From Acidisphaera sp. S103 (lineage in GTDB: Bacteria > Pseudomonadota > Alphaproteobacteria > Acetobacterales > Acetobacteraceae), in contig NZ_LMUJ01000083.1 in NCBI RefSeq assembly GCF_009765975.1, positions 62,099 through 102,882 of the forward strand: a DNA stretch of 40,784 nucleotides, given 5' to 3'. This document shows, piece after piece, positions 8,369 to 16,987 of this stretch (its first letter is position 1; every line of letters begins with the position of its first letter). The notes beneath the pieces were generated by a model, which saw only the letters and a list, made by a program, of their open reading frames with translations, was not told where the DNA came from and did not search any database. The translations under genes and the position numbers were made by a program.

Positions 8369-8689
8369 ATGAGCGACGCCTCCACCGTCTCCATCGCTCC
8401 AGTCGCACCTGCGTCAAGCGGTCTCATTCGCATCATCGCACCCGGACTGCTCTCCGCGTCGGTGCTCTACGTCGCCGCGACCACACTATGTCTGCCCCGC
8501 ATCCCGGACGCGAGCGCGGCGATCGACGTCTTCCTCGCCTCCATCCTTCCCGGGCTTCTGGTCATCATGCTGCTTTGGGCGGCTCGTCCGGCCGCGTATC
8601 CGCAGCGCCGCCGGCGCGCCCTTGTCGCCGTGGTACTCCTTGCCGCCGTCGCGGCCTCGACACTTCCCATGTTGTTCGTGGCGGCCTGA
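8369..8689 (+). CDS. Small three-helix membrane protein between dotP and dotN
   Basis: This 106-residue protein starts at ATG 8369 with CCGGAG upstream. Three hydrophobic segments are visible: about 22-40 (IIAPGLLSASVLYVAATTL), 51-68 (VFLASILPGLLVIMLLW) and 84-102 (ALVAVVLLAAVAASTLPML). I do not recognise a family. Its place inside the dotP-dotN-dotO unit, 2 nt before dotN, suggests an inner-membrane subunit special to this branch of T4BSS; this is inference. Confidence 0.65.
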   Translation: MSDASTVSIAPVAPASSGLIRIIAPGLLSASVLYVAATTLCLPRIPDASAAIDVFLASILPGLLVIMLLWAARPAAYPQRRRRALVAVVLLAAVAASTLPMLFVAA

Positions 8690-8691
8690 CC

Positions 8692-9312
8692 ATGGCTCTT
8701 CAGGCCATCACGCTGTCGATCGATCCCATATTTTCCTGTGACCTTGCCACACCGCCAGACAGCGATGCCGCTTGCGCGTTCTGCGGCGCTGCGGCGGGTC
8801 GATGGGCCGGGCACAGGTATTTGCCCGCCGGCTTCCAGAGTTCCGCGACAGCCTGCGCGCTCTGCCACCTGCCGCAGCACCTGGAACGCCCCCGCATCGA
8901 CGAGGAGGCCGTCCTGGTCTGGCTTCCGGAGATCAGCCAGCCGGCGCTCAACGCCACCATGCGCGAGATCCATGTTGCCCTCCAGGCGCTCGGCGAGGAC
9001 GTCCATGCTGATGCGGTGTTTCGCACGCGTCCGTTCGCTCTCTCCAACCTCTATTACGCGCGTGCCGTGCTTGCAGACCGACGCGGCGCGGCAGAGGCCC
9101 GCGCCGGCACCGCCTCCCCGCGCGAACTCGGCATGGCGCTGCTTGAACTCTCACCCGCCGCTTACCTGCGGCGCGGGGAGCTGCTGGACGGGCTGAGGTT
9201 GCTGCCGCTCGGGCAGTTCTTCGAGGGCGAGCTGGACATCTACCCGGAGATCGTCGGGTTCTGGCGCGAGCGCGCCAAGATTACCCCCACCCATCTGAAC
9301 GGAGCCCGGTGA
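8692..9312 (+). CDS. dotN: Type IVB secretion protein DotN/IcmJ
   Basis: This 206-residue protein has the length of DotN/IcmJ (208). Four cysteines in two CxxC pairs (C28/C31 and C55/C58) can bind zinc, as in Legionella DotN, which joins the DotL coupling complex. The segment EDVHADAVFRTRPFALSNLY followed by the C-terminal WRERAKITPTHL also fits the family. The start ATG 8692 is 2 nt after the preceding gene; the stop overlaps the dotO start by one base (TGATG), so the two are translationally coupled. Confidence 0.88.
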   Translation: MALQAITLSIDPIFSCDLATPPDSDAACAFCGAAAGRWAGHRYLPAGFQSSATACALCHLPQHLERPRIDEEAVLVWLPEISQPALNATMREIHVALQALGEDVHADAVFRTRPFALSNLYYARAVLADRRGAAEARAGTASPRELGMALLELSPAAYLRRGELLDGLRLLPLGQFFEGELDIYPEIVGFWRERAKITPTHLNGAR

Positions 9313-12300
9313 TGTTCGCCTCCCTCGCCCGCTCGCTTGCCAGTCTGTCGCTGGCACTCAAGCAGCCACTGCAATCCTTTTGCGAACTGGAGACCGCGCA
9401 CGGCGATGCGCTCGTCACCAAGGCCGGGCACTACGTGACCTGGCTGCGCGTCGACGGCATGCAGAAGATGGGCGAACGCAAGGACTTCGCGCGCATCACC
9501 GATGCAATGCGCCTCGACCTGTCCGGTGCGCTGGAAGCCCGCGGGCATGCGATCGTTGGTTGGTATATCTCGGACCCGGACGCCGCACTTGTCGAGTTGA
9601 ACAACCTCAACATCAACGCGTGCCGCTCGGTCGCCCGCGAAGCGGGCCTCAACTTCGACGACATCCTCGATGAGCGTGCGCAGCTCTGGCCGACCTTGAT
9701 GCGCTGGGAGGCTGCGTACTTCGTGCTCTGGACCCGCACATCCGTGCTCACCAAGGAGGAACGCAAGCAGCTCAAAGCCGAATACGCGGCCAATGCCGCA
9801 CAAGCCGGCGTTCTGGGCGATACACAACGGTTCACCATGCGCAGTGAGATCATGGCGGCGCGGCATGACGCCTTTACCTCGCGTGTCCTCTCGGCGCTGC
9901 GGACACACGATGTTGCCGCCTCGATCTACACGCCGCATGAGGCGCTCAAGCTGGCGCGAGAGACGATGTATCGCGAGCTGTCCGGTTCGGACTGGCGCGC
10001 GATTCTGCCGGGCGACAAGGTGATGCCGCGCTGCCCCGAAGATGACGTCAAGACGCCGAGGGCGGAGTGCGTGCTGTGGCCGCCGTTGCGCGATCAGCTG
10101 TTCTACACCGATGCCGTCACCCAAGGCGGTCAGCGCGTCGTCATCGGCGACAACATCTACGGCTGCGTGGACATGAATATCGGGCCGGAAGATCCCCGTC
10201 CGTTCGTCGAATTGGCAGCGACACTCGGGCAGGACCGCATTCCCTGGCGCATGGCGGTGCTGATCGAAGGGGGCGGGCGCGCGTCCATGCAGATCAAGGA
10301 CATCGGCGCGTCGTTCCTCGCCATGTTCCCGGGCAATTCCGATCTGCGTCGCGCCTTCGCCTTCCTGCGCGAACAGCGCGAGACCGAGAACCACATCAGC
10401 GCCAAGATGCGGGTGAGTTTTTCGACGTGGGCGCCGCTGGAAGAACCCGCAAAATTGCGCAGGCGCATGTCGTTACTGTCGCAGCGTATCGAGGGCTGGG
10501 GCAACGCGAAAGCAACGACAGTCGTGGGTGATCCGCTCGAGGGTGTCATGGGGACCGTGCCCGGCCTGGCGCTCGCATCAACCGCCAATCCCTCTCTCGC
10601 CCTGCTGGGCGACGCCCTGGTCATGCTGCCGTGGAACCTGACGGCTTCGCCCTGGGAGAGCGGCAGCGTGGTGTTCCGCCGCCCGGATGGCGGCATCTGG
10701 TGCTACGACCCCGCCGGCGGCCGGAAACGCCCGCTCGTTTGCGATATATTCGTGGCTCCGCCGGGCTCGGGCAAGTCGGTGCTGGCCAACACGATCAACA
10801 TCGGCCTCTGCCTCAGTTCGGCCGGCATGGGGACGCAGGGTGCCAAGCTGCCGCTGATCGGCAAGGTCGATATCGGCCGCAGCGCCGAGGGCTTCGTGCA
10901 ACTCGTGCAGGAGGCGCTCGGTCCGGATCGCCGCCAGGAAGCGATCTTCGTCTCGATGCAGTTCGCGCCCGGCTTTGAGTTCAACATCTTTGACTTGCAG
11001 GTGGGTCTCGAATACCCGCTGCCGCTGGAGCGCGCCTTCCTGCAGAACTTTCTTGCCTTGGCGACGACACCACCCAATCGCACAACACCGTTCGAGGGGT
11101 TGTCGCAGCTGATCGAGGCGGTGATCGACGAGGCCTACCGCATTTGCGCCTCCGACGAGGGCGGCAAGCACTATCGCCGCGGGGTCGAGCCGGACGTCGA
11201 TCGCGCCATCGACTGCTACAAGATCGAGTTGCATGCGGAGCGGCCGTTCTGGCGCGACGTGGTTAATGCACTGTGCGACCTTCGCCAGTATCGTCTTGCC
11301 GAGATTGCCCAACGCCACGCCGTGCCGATCGTGCAGGACCTGATCAGCGCGGTCCGCACCGACCAGGTTCAAGACGGGTTCAAGGACTTGCGGGTGCAGG
11401 AGACCTCCGAATCCGCGCCACGGATCTTCGAGCGCTACATCGAGGACCTGATACGCCGCTTCCCGACGCTGAATGCGCCAACGCAGCTCGACTTCGGCCC
11501 CGCGCGCATCATCGTCATCGACCTGCAGTCAGTCGCCCCCAAAGGCTCGGCTTCGGCGCAGCGACAGACCGAGATGATGTATCTGCTGGCGCGGCATATC
11601 CTGGCCCGCAATTTCTTCCTGCACCCGGAATATCTGCCGTTCGTGCCGGAGCGGGTGTACGCGTACCACCAGAAGCGCTTCACCGAGGTCAAGGAGACCG
11701 TCAAGCGCCTGGACTACGACGAGTGGCACCGCACCGAAGGCAGCCCGCTGATCTGTGCGCAGGCCGAGCGCGATGTGCGCGAGGGCCGCAAGCACAACGT
11801 ACAGATCGGTTTCGCCAGCCAGCTTTTGGCGGATTTCAGCGACGGCATCCTGGCGCAATCGACGGGACGGTTCGTGCTGCGTGCCGGCGATCAGCGCGAG
11901 GTCGATGACGTGGTCAAGCGGTTCGCCTTGTCGGATGCGAGTGCCAAGATCGTGCGCTATCGACTGACCGGCCCCAAAAAGACCGGCGCGCCGTTTCTGG
12001 CGCTGCTTTCGACGGATGGCGGGGCAGCCTATGAGCAATTGCTCATCAACAGCCTCGGCCCGGTGGAACTCTGGGCGCTCTCGACCACGCCGGGCGACAC
12101 GACCTTGCGCAACCGGCTCTACGCGCGGGTCGGGTTCAGCGAGGGGCTTCGTCGCCTCTCGAAAGTCTTTCCGGCGGGATCGTCGATCGACGAGATCGAG
12201 CGGCGCACCAAGGCGCGGCTGCGGAAGGGCGATCTGCAGGCGCAGGTGGAATCGGGGGTCGTTGACGAGCTGGCGAATGAACTGATCGACGGCCACGGTC

Positions 12301-12377
12301 TCGGTCTAGTGCTGCGGCGCTTCGAGGAGCCGGAGAGCAAGCCGGCCGCTCGGCCGATGCCGATCGCGGCCGAGTGA
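9312..12377 (+). CDS. dotO: Type IVB secretion ATPase DotO/IcmB (VirB4-like)
   Basis: This 1021-residue protein matches the length of DotO/IcmB (1009). The Walker A motif APPGSGKSVLAN lies at about residues 482-493, and a Walker B-like segment IIVIDLQSV at about 731-739. DotO is the VirB4-type cytoplasmic ATPase at the inner-membrane base of the T4BSS and associates with DotB. The N-terminal about 450 residues form the membrane-binding VirB4-like domain. It ends the dotP unit. A GTG at 9309 directly precedes the ATG at 9312; the ATG is preferred because GGAG sits at 9301. Confidence 0.95.
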   Translation: MFASLARSLASLSLALKQPLQSFCELETAHGDALVTKAGHYVTWLRVDGMQKMGERKDFARITDAMRLDLSGALEARGHAIVGWYISDPDAALVELNNLNINACRSVAREAGLNFDDILDERAQLWPTLMRWEAAYFVLWTRTSVLTKEERKQLKAEYAANAAQAGVLGDTQRFTMRSEIMAARHDAFTSRVLSALRTHDVAASIYTPHEALKLARETMYRELSGSDWRAILPGDKVMPRCPEDDVKTPRAECVLWPPLRDQLFYTDAVTQGGQRVVIGDNIYGCVDMNIGPEDPRPFVELAATLGQDRIPWRMAVLIEGGGRASMQIKDIGASFLAMFPGNSDLRRAFAFLREQRETENHISAKMRVSFSTWAPLEEPAKLRRRMSLLSQRIEGWGNAKATTVVGDPLEGVMGTVPGLALASTANPSLALLGDALVMLPWNLTASPWESGSVVFRRPDGGIWCYDPAGGRKRPLVCDIFVAPPGSGKSVLANTINIGLCLSSAGMGTQGAKLPLIGKVDIGRSAEGFVQLVQEALGPDRRQEAIFVSMQFAPGFEFNIFDLQVGLEYPLPLERAFLQNFLALATTPPNRTTPFEGLSQLIEAVIDEAYRICASDEGGKHYRRGVEPDVDRAIDCYKIELHAERPFWRDVVNALCDLRQYRLAEIAQRHAVPIVQDLISAVRTDQVQDGFKDLRVQETSESAPRIFERYIEDLIRRFPTLNAPTQLDFGPARIIVIDLQSVAPKGSASAQRQTEMMYLLARHILARNFFLHPEYLPFVPERVYAYHQKRFTEVKETVKRLDYDEWHRTEGSPLICAQAERDVREGRKHNVQIGFASQLLADFSDGILAQSTGRFVLRAGDQREVDDVVKRFALSDASAKIVRYRLTGPKKTGAPFLALLSTDGGAAYEQLLINSLGPVELWALSTTPGDTTLRNRLYARVGFSEGLRRLSKVFPAGSSIDEIERRTKARLRKGDLQAQVESGVVDELANELIDGHGLGLVLRRFEEPESKPAARPMPIAAE

Positions 12378-12401
12378 GCCCGGCGTCATGAAAAGCGCCC
12401 G

Positions 12402-12412
12402 CCGTTTGCAAA
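12402..12412 (+). promoter_or_regulatory. CGTTTGCA box before the dotD unit
   Basis: CCGTTTGCAAA lies 25 nt after the dotO stop and 38 nt before the ATG at 12451. Here the core extends into an imperfect dyad, CGTTTGCAAAACG. It points toward dotD. Confidence 0.58.
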
Positions 12413-12450
12413 ACGCGCACGTAACCTCCCCGGGAAGATGGAGGTCCAGC

Positions 12451-12672
12451 ATGGCGCGTCTGACTTTGCAGCTTGGAGGTCCGCTGGTGGTTCCGATCAC
12501 CGCATCACGGCGATTCCCGTTGGATTGGCGCATTCAGTCGCTCACGGAGGCTGGACTTTCGGCGACAACGCGTAACAGTTGTCGCCGTAACGATGCCCGG
12601 CGACCGGTCGAGTATAACGCGACAGGCGCGACCGCACCGCACCAAGATCACGCGATGGGGGCGGCGCGATGA
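12451..12672 (+). CDS. Small basic ORF coupled to dotD
   Basis: A 73-residue frame starts at ATG 12451 with GGAGGT 6 nt upstream, and its stop overlaps the dotD start as ATGA. The product is basic and has no recognised domain or signal peptide. Good ribosome binding site, coupling to dotD and an upstream CGTTTGCA box support expression. It could serve as a leader ORF for dotD rather than a functional protein. Confidence 0.45.
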   Translation: MARLTLQLGGPLVVPITASRRFPLDWRIQSLTEAGLSATTRNSCRRNDARRPVEYNATGATAPHQDHAMGAAR

Positions 12673-13136
12673 TCCGCGTCAGTGTGAGTGCCGCGCTGAT
12701 CGCAGCCGGGCTGCTGTCCGGCTGTGCGTCGGTGACACCGGTGCCGACCACGGTTGAAATGCCCGGCATGCCGAACCCGGAAGCAGCCTTGCAACAGAGC
12801 ATCCATCATGTCGATGCCGAGATGGCGGAACTCGGCCAGTTGACGCCATCGGCGACCGAGGTGGATCAGCCGGTGCTTCCAGAAGACGTGCGTCGCACGG
12901 TGACGTTCACCTGGAACGGGTCGCTCGACGCGGGTGTCGCCAAACTGGCGGCGAGCATCGGTTACACCTTCTACACGACCGGGCCCGCTTCGCAGCAGCC
13001 GCTCAACGTGGCGATCCAGATCTCGTCTGTCCCCGTCTACCAGGTGTTCCAGGCGCTTGGCGAGGAGGCCGGGGCGCAGGCGACGGTGCGGCTCGATCCC
13101 CAACACCACCAGGTCCAGGTGATCCACCATGTGTAG
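12669..13136 (+). CDS. dotD: Type IVB secretion lipoprotein DotD
   Basis: This 155-residue protein has a lipoprotein signal peptide with lipobox LLSGC (Cys19). The C-terminal domain from about residue 78 (TFTWNGSLDAGVAKLAASIG to VYQVFQALGEEAG) is the secretin N-domain-like fold known for DotD. DotD is an outer-membrane lipoprotein that, with DotC, places DotH in the core complex. It overlaps the previous ORF by 4 nt and the next gene by 8 nt. Confidence 0.92.
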   Translation: MIRVSVSAALIAAGLLSGCASVTPVPTTVEMPGMPNPEAALQQSIHHVDAEMAELGQLTPSATEVDQPVLPEDVRRTVTFTWNGSLDAGVAKLAASIGYTFYTTGPASQQPLNVAIQISSVPVYQVFQALGEEAGAQATVRLDPQHHQVQVIHHV

Positions 13137-13569
13137 CGCCCGACTGCCCTTGCTTGCACTCGCCGCGGCCGTCTCTGTTGCAGGCTCAAACAGAGTTCAC
13201 GCCGATACGATCAGCGCCCCGTTCGTGCCCCCCGCGCCACTGACCCCCGACGTCCCGCATGAAGTCAGCGTCGCGGTCGTTGCTTTGCGGCAGGCCTGCG
13301 CGGCATGGCGACCGGCGACGACGACCGCCGCGCCGGGTGTCGCGCGGACGGCACCGAGGTCCCTGACCGCTCCATCACCGGCGCTGCCCGAACGGACACT
13401 GTGCGAGGTCGCCGAGAATCCCGATCAGGCTTTCCTGCAGCCAATGCTCTGGAGCGGCATCGCGGGCGCTATCCTGTTCTTCATCGGTCTCCTTGTCTTC
13501 AGCCTGCTGCGCGGGGTGTTGATCTCTGTTTGGAACTGGCGCTTGCCGATCGGAGCGAAATCATGGTGA
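13129..13569 (+). CDS. Exported protein with C-terminal membrane helix, between dotD and dotC
   Basis: This 146-residue protein starts at ATG 13129 inside the end of dotD. It has an N-terminal signal peptide ending near SNRVHA, a Pro/Ala/Thr-rich middle, and one strong membrane helix at about residues 105-128 (LWSGIAGAILFFIGLLVFSL) followed by a basic tail. Two periplasmic cysteines (in RQACAAW and RTLCEV) could pair. I do not recognise a family. It overlaps dotC by 7 nt, so it belongs to the dotD-dotC-dotB unit and is probably a branch-specific T4BSS subunit. Confidence 0.7.
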   Translation: MCSARLPLLALAAAVSVAGSNRVHADTISAPFVPPAPLTPDVPHEVSVAVVALRQACAAWRPATTTAAPGVARTAPRSLTAPSPALPERTLCEVAENPDQAFLQPMLWSGIAGAILFFIGLLVFSLLRGVLISVWNWRLPIGAKSW

Positions 13570-14525
13570 TCGAACAAAAGCGGCGCGCCTTGCTGGCCAC
13601 CGCGACAATCCTTGTCGGGCTGTCGGGCGCGTCCTCAGGTTGGGCGCAAGGCACGCTGTCGTCCCCGCGTGTCCCGCCCGATCCATCCCCGGCTCAGGTC
13701 GAGCAGAACGTCCCTGATCTGGGCAATGCGCTCAACAAGCCCATCACCGGCGCGCAGGAAGACCCGCTCGTCATTGGCACGCCACCCCCTCCCTCGCTGG
13801 AGGCGCTGCAGGCAACCAGGCCCGGCGACCAGAAAGGCGACGGACTGGAACCGGGGCGCGCCGACATGGTGCGCACGGCGGCTCTGACCTACGGCGCACA
13901 GGGTGGCCTCGCGGCCCGCTCCTTTGCACTGAACGAGCTGTTGCGCCGCTATCAGGCGCAGCTCGACAGCGCCTACGATTTCCATGCTCTCGTGCTACCG
14001 GTCAGCAGCGGACAGACGCTGATGCGCCCGCCGGTCGTCTCCGCCGCGCAAATGGCCTTTGCACTCGGCGATGGCGGCCAGGTGGCCCGCGAGACGTCCT
14101 GCATCTACGAGATTACGCGCGAGGCACAGCTGGCGTCAGCACCGCCGAACTGGCGGATCTATCTCGTGCGCGTCTGGTCCACCCCGGCCCGGCCGAGTGA
14201 CGGCGCACTGCCGCGCACGAAGCAGGAGGCCGCCTACTGGAACAAATGGGTGGCCGAGGGCTGGGGCCAGGGAGAGAAGCAGGCCGTCGAAATCTTCCTC
14301 TCCGACCTCGGCCGCCTCGAACGCGACATCGTGGGCATGGCGCGTTACCGGGTGCTGCTCCGCGCCGGCCTCGTAGAGCAGCCCAAGGTCGCGTTTCAAA
14401 ACCGACCGGTCGATGGCGGGCGCGACAGCCTGCATGTCGGCGACCAGACGATCCGCATCACCGACCAGCCGGGTCTGGAGGGGAATGCAAGGCGCTGGGC
14501 GGCCGGCGCCGGTTGCCCGCAGTAG
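13563..14525 (+). CDS. dotC: Type IVB secretion protein DotC without a lipobox
   Basis: This 320-residue protein starts at ATG 13563, overlapping the previous gene; the frame is open further upstream but lies within it. The DotC pattern is clear: VRTAALTYGAQGGLAARSFA, a YDFHALVLP segment, PPNWRIYLVRVW, then EGWGQGEKQAVEIFLSDLGR and a final TIRITDQP. Legionella DotC is an outer-membrane lipoprotein. Here the N-terminus (signal LLATATILVGLSGASSGWAQ) has no cysteine, so it looks like a signal peptidase I substrate. It should act with DotD and DotH in the outer-membrane core. Confidence 0.92.
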   Translation: MVIEQKRRALLATATILVGLSGASSGWAQGTLSSPRVPPDPSPAQVEQNVPDLGNALNKPITGAQEDPLVIGTPPPPSLEALQATRPGDQKGDGLEPGRADMVRTAALTYGAQGGLAARSFALNELLRRYQAQLDSAYDFHALVLPVSSGQTLMRPPVVSAAQMAFALGDGGQVARETSCIYEITREAQLASAPPNWRIYLVRVWSTPARPSDGALPRTKQEAAYWNKWVAEGWGQGEKQAVEIFLSDLGRLERDIVGMARYRVLLRAGLVEQPKVAFQNRPVDGGRDSLHVGDQTIRITDQPGLEGNARRWAAGAGCPQ

Positions 14526-14532
14526 CAGAACC

Positions 14533-15705
14533 ATGCTCGACAGTCTCACCTCTGTTCCGGCCGCCAGTGAGCCAACACCTTGTCGCTGGCCCGAAGAAGG
14601 GAAGCTGCGGTTCGTCCACGAGCCGCGCAAGAGCGCACCTGGCCTGGATTCTCTGCTCACCTGGGCGTTCCGCGCGGGCGCGTCGCGCATCGGTTTCCAG
14701 CCCGGCCACTCTGTGTGGGTTCGTATTCATGGCCGCAATCATCGGGCAACCGAGGCACCGCTCGATGACGGCGAATTCTCGTCCATCGTCAACCATCTCT
14801 ACGGCGCCGAAGGTATGGCCCGCCTGCAGCGCGGCAACGACTTCGATACCGCCTACGCGATCTCGCTGGACCGCTCGACAAGGTTGCGGTTTCGCCTCAA
14901 TGCGACACCGACCCGTACCGCGCGCCGCGACGGCGGTAACGTGGTGCTGCGGCCGATCCCCGATCTGCCGCCTTCGCTCGCCGATCAGCGTGTCGAGCAG
15001 GGCATTCTGGACAACTATCTGCCGGGCGAGGGCATGGTCATCGTTGCCGGCGGCACCGGCTCGGGCAAGTCCACGCTGATCGCCGGCATGACCATGGCCA
15101 AGCTGATGGACCCGAACGGGCACTACGACATCGTGGAGGGCGCGGCGCCGGTCGAGTTCCTGCTGGAACGCCTACGCGGCACAACGTCCACCATGAACCA
15201 GACAGAAATTCCGCGTGACCTCGAGAGCTTCCCGCTGTTCATTCGCGGCTGCATGCGCCGCGAGCCGACCGACATCATCGTCGGCGAGTGCCGCGATAGC
15301 GAGACGATGGGCGCGGCCATCCAGGCTGCCATCTCCGGGCATCTGCTGACGACGACGATTCACGCCAACAACGTGCCTTTGACCTTGCAGCGCATGGCAA
15401 GCCTGTGCCCGGCCGACGAGCGTGCCAACGCCATCTCGGCCGTCGCGCAGTCGCTGCGTCTGGTGATCAATCAGCGGCTGGCGCCGACCGTTGACGGCAA
15501 ACGGACGGCGCTGCGCGAGTTCCTTGTCGTGGACAGGGCGCTTCGGGCCAGGTTCCTCGTCACCGATCCACGCGAGTGGCCGGCTCTCACGCGCGAAGCG
15601 GTCGAGGTGGACGGGCAATCCTACGCCGTCGCGATTGATCGTGCGCTATCCGAAGGGCGCATTTCCGAAGAGGTGGCAGAAACCCAGCGGGGGCGCACGG
15701 CATGA
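14533..15705 (+). CDS. dotB: Type IVB secretion ATPase DotB (VirB11/PilT-like)
   Basis: This 390-residue protein (DotB about 377) starts at ATG 14533, 7 nt after dotC. It has an N-terminal PAS-like VirB11 domain, Walker A GGTGSGKST at about residues 173-181, an Asp/Walker B region DIIVGECRDSETM at about 246-258 and the His box TTTIHANN near 273. DotB is the hexameric cytoplasmic ATPase that docks on DotO and powers secretion. All catalytic motifs look intact. Confidence 0.96.
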   Translation: MLDSLTSVPAASEPTPCRWPEEGKLRFVHEPRKSAPGLDSLLTWAFRAGASRIGFQPGHSVWVRIHGRNHRATEAPLDDGEFSSIVNHLYGAEGMARLQRGNDFDTAYAISLDRSTRLRFRLNATPTRTARRDGGNVVLRPIPDLPPSLADQRVEQGILDNYLPGEGMVIVAGGTGSGKSTLIAGMTMAKLMDPNGHYDIVEGAAPVEFLLERLRGTTSTMNQTEIPRDLESFPLFIRGCMRREPTDIIVGECRDSETMGAAIQAAISGHLLTTTIHANNVPLTLQRMASLCPADERANAISAVAQSLRLVINQRLAPTVDGKRTALREFLVVDRALRARFLVTDPREWPALTREAVEVDGQSYAVAIDRALSEGRISEEVAETQRGRTA

Positions 15706-15732
15706 TATCCATCAAACTCGGGGAGATGCGCC

Positions 15733-15981
15733 ATGTGGCGTAACACTGCGCAGCCCGTCCGCGTCGCCATGTTCGATGCGCGGGCGCTGTTTCCGCTGCT
15801 ATCTTTTGTCGTTTATTGGAGTTGGTTCACGTTCTACGTGGCCGTGATCGGGGTCGCGTTCTTTTCGCTCATTTCGTTCCTGGGTCTGACGCTGCCTTCG
15901 ATGTTTCGCTTCATGCGTCGCCTTTTGGTCGGTTCGACGCGTCCCGCTGTCCCGGTGTGGAAGCGGCGGAGGCTCGCATGA
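15733..15981 (+). CDS. icmT: Type IVB secretion protein IcmT
   Basis: This 82-residue protein has the length and pattern of IcmT/TraK: an N-terminal MWRNTAQPVRVAMFDARALF followed by PLLSF, then two membrane stretches with the GLTLPSMFRFMRRLL motif and a basic tail. IcmT is a small inner-membrane T4BSS component. GGGGAGA lies upstream of the ATG. In Legionella icmT is followed by icmS; here too it overlaps (ATGA) an icmS-like gene. Confidence 0.87.
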   Translation: MWRNTAQPVRVAMFDARALFPLLSFVVYWSWFTFYVAVIGVAFFSLISFLGLTLPSMFRFMRRLLVGSTRPAVPVWKRRRLA

Positions 15982-16427
15982 GCGCACATCTTTCGTCGGG
16001 CGTGAGCGTCGAGACGGTGAGCCGCACGATGGAGGCGTTGTTGATCCGCGAGGGGCGGCCAGTAGTCTATCACGACATTGCCACGGGAGCCGATCTGCCT
16101 GTCTCCGCCAAGAACACGGCATCGCCCACGGGCCTGCTGCCTGCGCTCATTGTCGCGGGCGAGGCGGTGTGGCGGGAGGCGACGGGAACCGGTTTCGGGC
16201 TGGACATCGTGCGCGACCGTGACGCGTTACTCGGGTTCCGGCTCAGAGGGATTGGCGCCGGCTCGTTCACGACCGTCATGCTCGCGACGATGGAGGCAAC
16301 GGCGCAGGTCACCGGCTCTGGCGTGGTGGTCGCGAGCGATCTCAACGCGCTCTGGTCAGCCGTGACCAAACGCGTCGAGCAAAACGCGCGCGCACAAGCG
16401 CGCAGCGCGCCGGGAGTCTCGCCGTGA
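15978..16427 (+). CDS. icmS: IcmS-like secretion chaperone
   Basis: This 149-residue protein starts at ATG 15978, overlapping icmT by 4 nt. The centre reads TGLLPALIVAGEAV, then GTGFGLDIVRDRDALLGFRL. From memory, Legionella IcmS has the same arrangement (ETGLLPAIAKRADQ, then GYGLGATFDEAEGALLGIR). Position directly after icmT also matches the Legionella order icmT-icmS. IcmS is a small acidic adaptor that, with IcmW, loads effectors onto DotL. Finding it in a cluster that looks conjugative is notable. No icmW-like gene is visible. The assignment is from motif and synteny, not a search. Confidence 0.68.
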   Translation: MSAHLSSGVSVETVSRTMEALLIREGRPVVYHDIATGADLPVSAKNTASPTGLLPALIVAGEAVWREATGTGFGLDIVRDRDALLGFRLRGIGAGSFTTVMLATMEATAQVTGSGVVVASDLNALWSAVTKRVEQNARAQARSAPGVSP

Positions 16428-16987
16428 GACGTTCGCTTGTTTGCCTGGCGCTTGTCAGTCTCATCGTCGCCGGGAGCCGCGCCGAGGCACAAACCGCCTT
16501 ATCCGACAATGCCCGGCTGATTGGGGGCTGTCTGAATGCCGCGGCTGCCGCCTACCAGGTGCCGCCCGCGGTTCTGGTTGTGCTGCTCAATGTCGAGGGC
16601 GGCTCACTTGGCCATGTCAGCCCGAACAGCAATGCCACGGTCGATATCGGGCCGATGCAGGTCAACCAGGTCTGGATCCCCCAGGTGGCGGCGCACTGGC
16701 ACGCAACGGCCGCCGCGACGTTCCTCGCCCTGCGCGACAACTTCTGCGCCAACGTTGAAGCGGGTGCCTGGATTTTGCGCCAGGGCCTCGATGAGGCGCA
16801 CGGGGATTTCTGGCAGGGCGTGGGCTATTATCATTCACACGACCCCGAGCACAAAACGATCTACCTGCGATCGGTGTTGCAACAAGTTCTGCGGCTGCGC
16901 GCCGCGGTCGAGACGTCGCAAGCCTCGCCGCAGCCGGTCGCATCTGCGCCTCGCCAGATTGCCGCACTGCAACCGGTAGGCCGATGA
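16424..16987 (+). CDS. Lytic transglycosylase, VirB1-like
   Basis: This 187-residue protein starts at GTG 16424, overlapping the icmS-like stop by 4 nt. It has a signal peptide ending near RAEA, then a lysozyme-like domain. The likely catalytic Glu is E58 in LLNVEGG, followed by SNATVDIGPMQVNQVW, which is the substrate-cleft motif of the family. The tail of about 35 residues is low complexity. It would open the peptidoglycan for the T4SS channel. It overlaps dotM by 4 nt. Confidence 0.85.
   Translation: MRRSLVCLALVSLIVAGSRAEAQTALSDNARLIGGCLNAAAAAYQVPPAVLVVLLNVEGGSLGHVSPNSNATVDIGPMQVNQVWIPQVAAHWHATAAATFLALRDNFCANVEAGAWILRQGLDEAHGDFWQGVGYYHSHDPEHKTIYLRSVLQQVLRLRAAVETSQASPQPVASAPRQIAALQPVGR

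Noticed and set aside
8317-8691. Long N-terminal extension of dotN
   Set aside because: It overlaps the small membrane protein gene; DotN of family length starts at ATG 8692.
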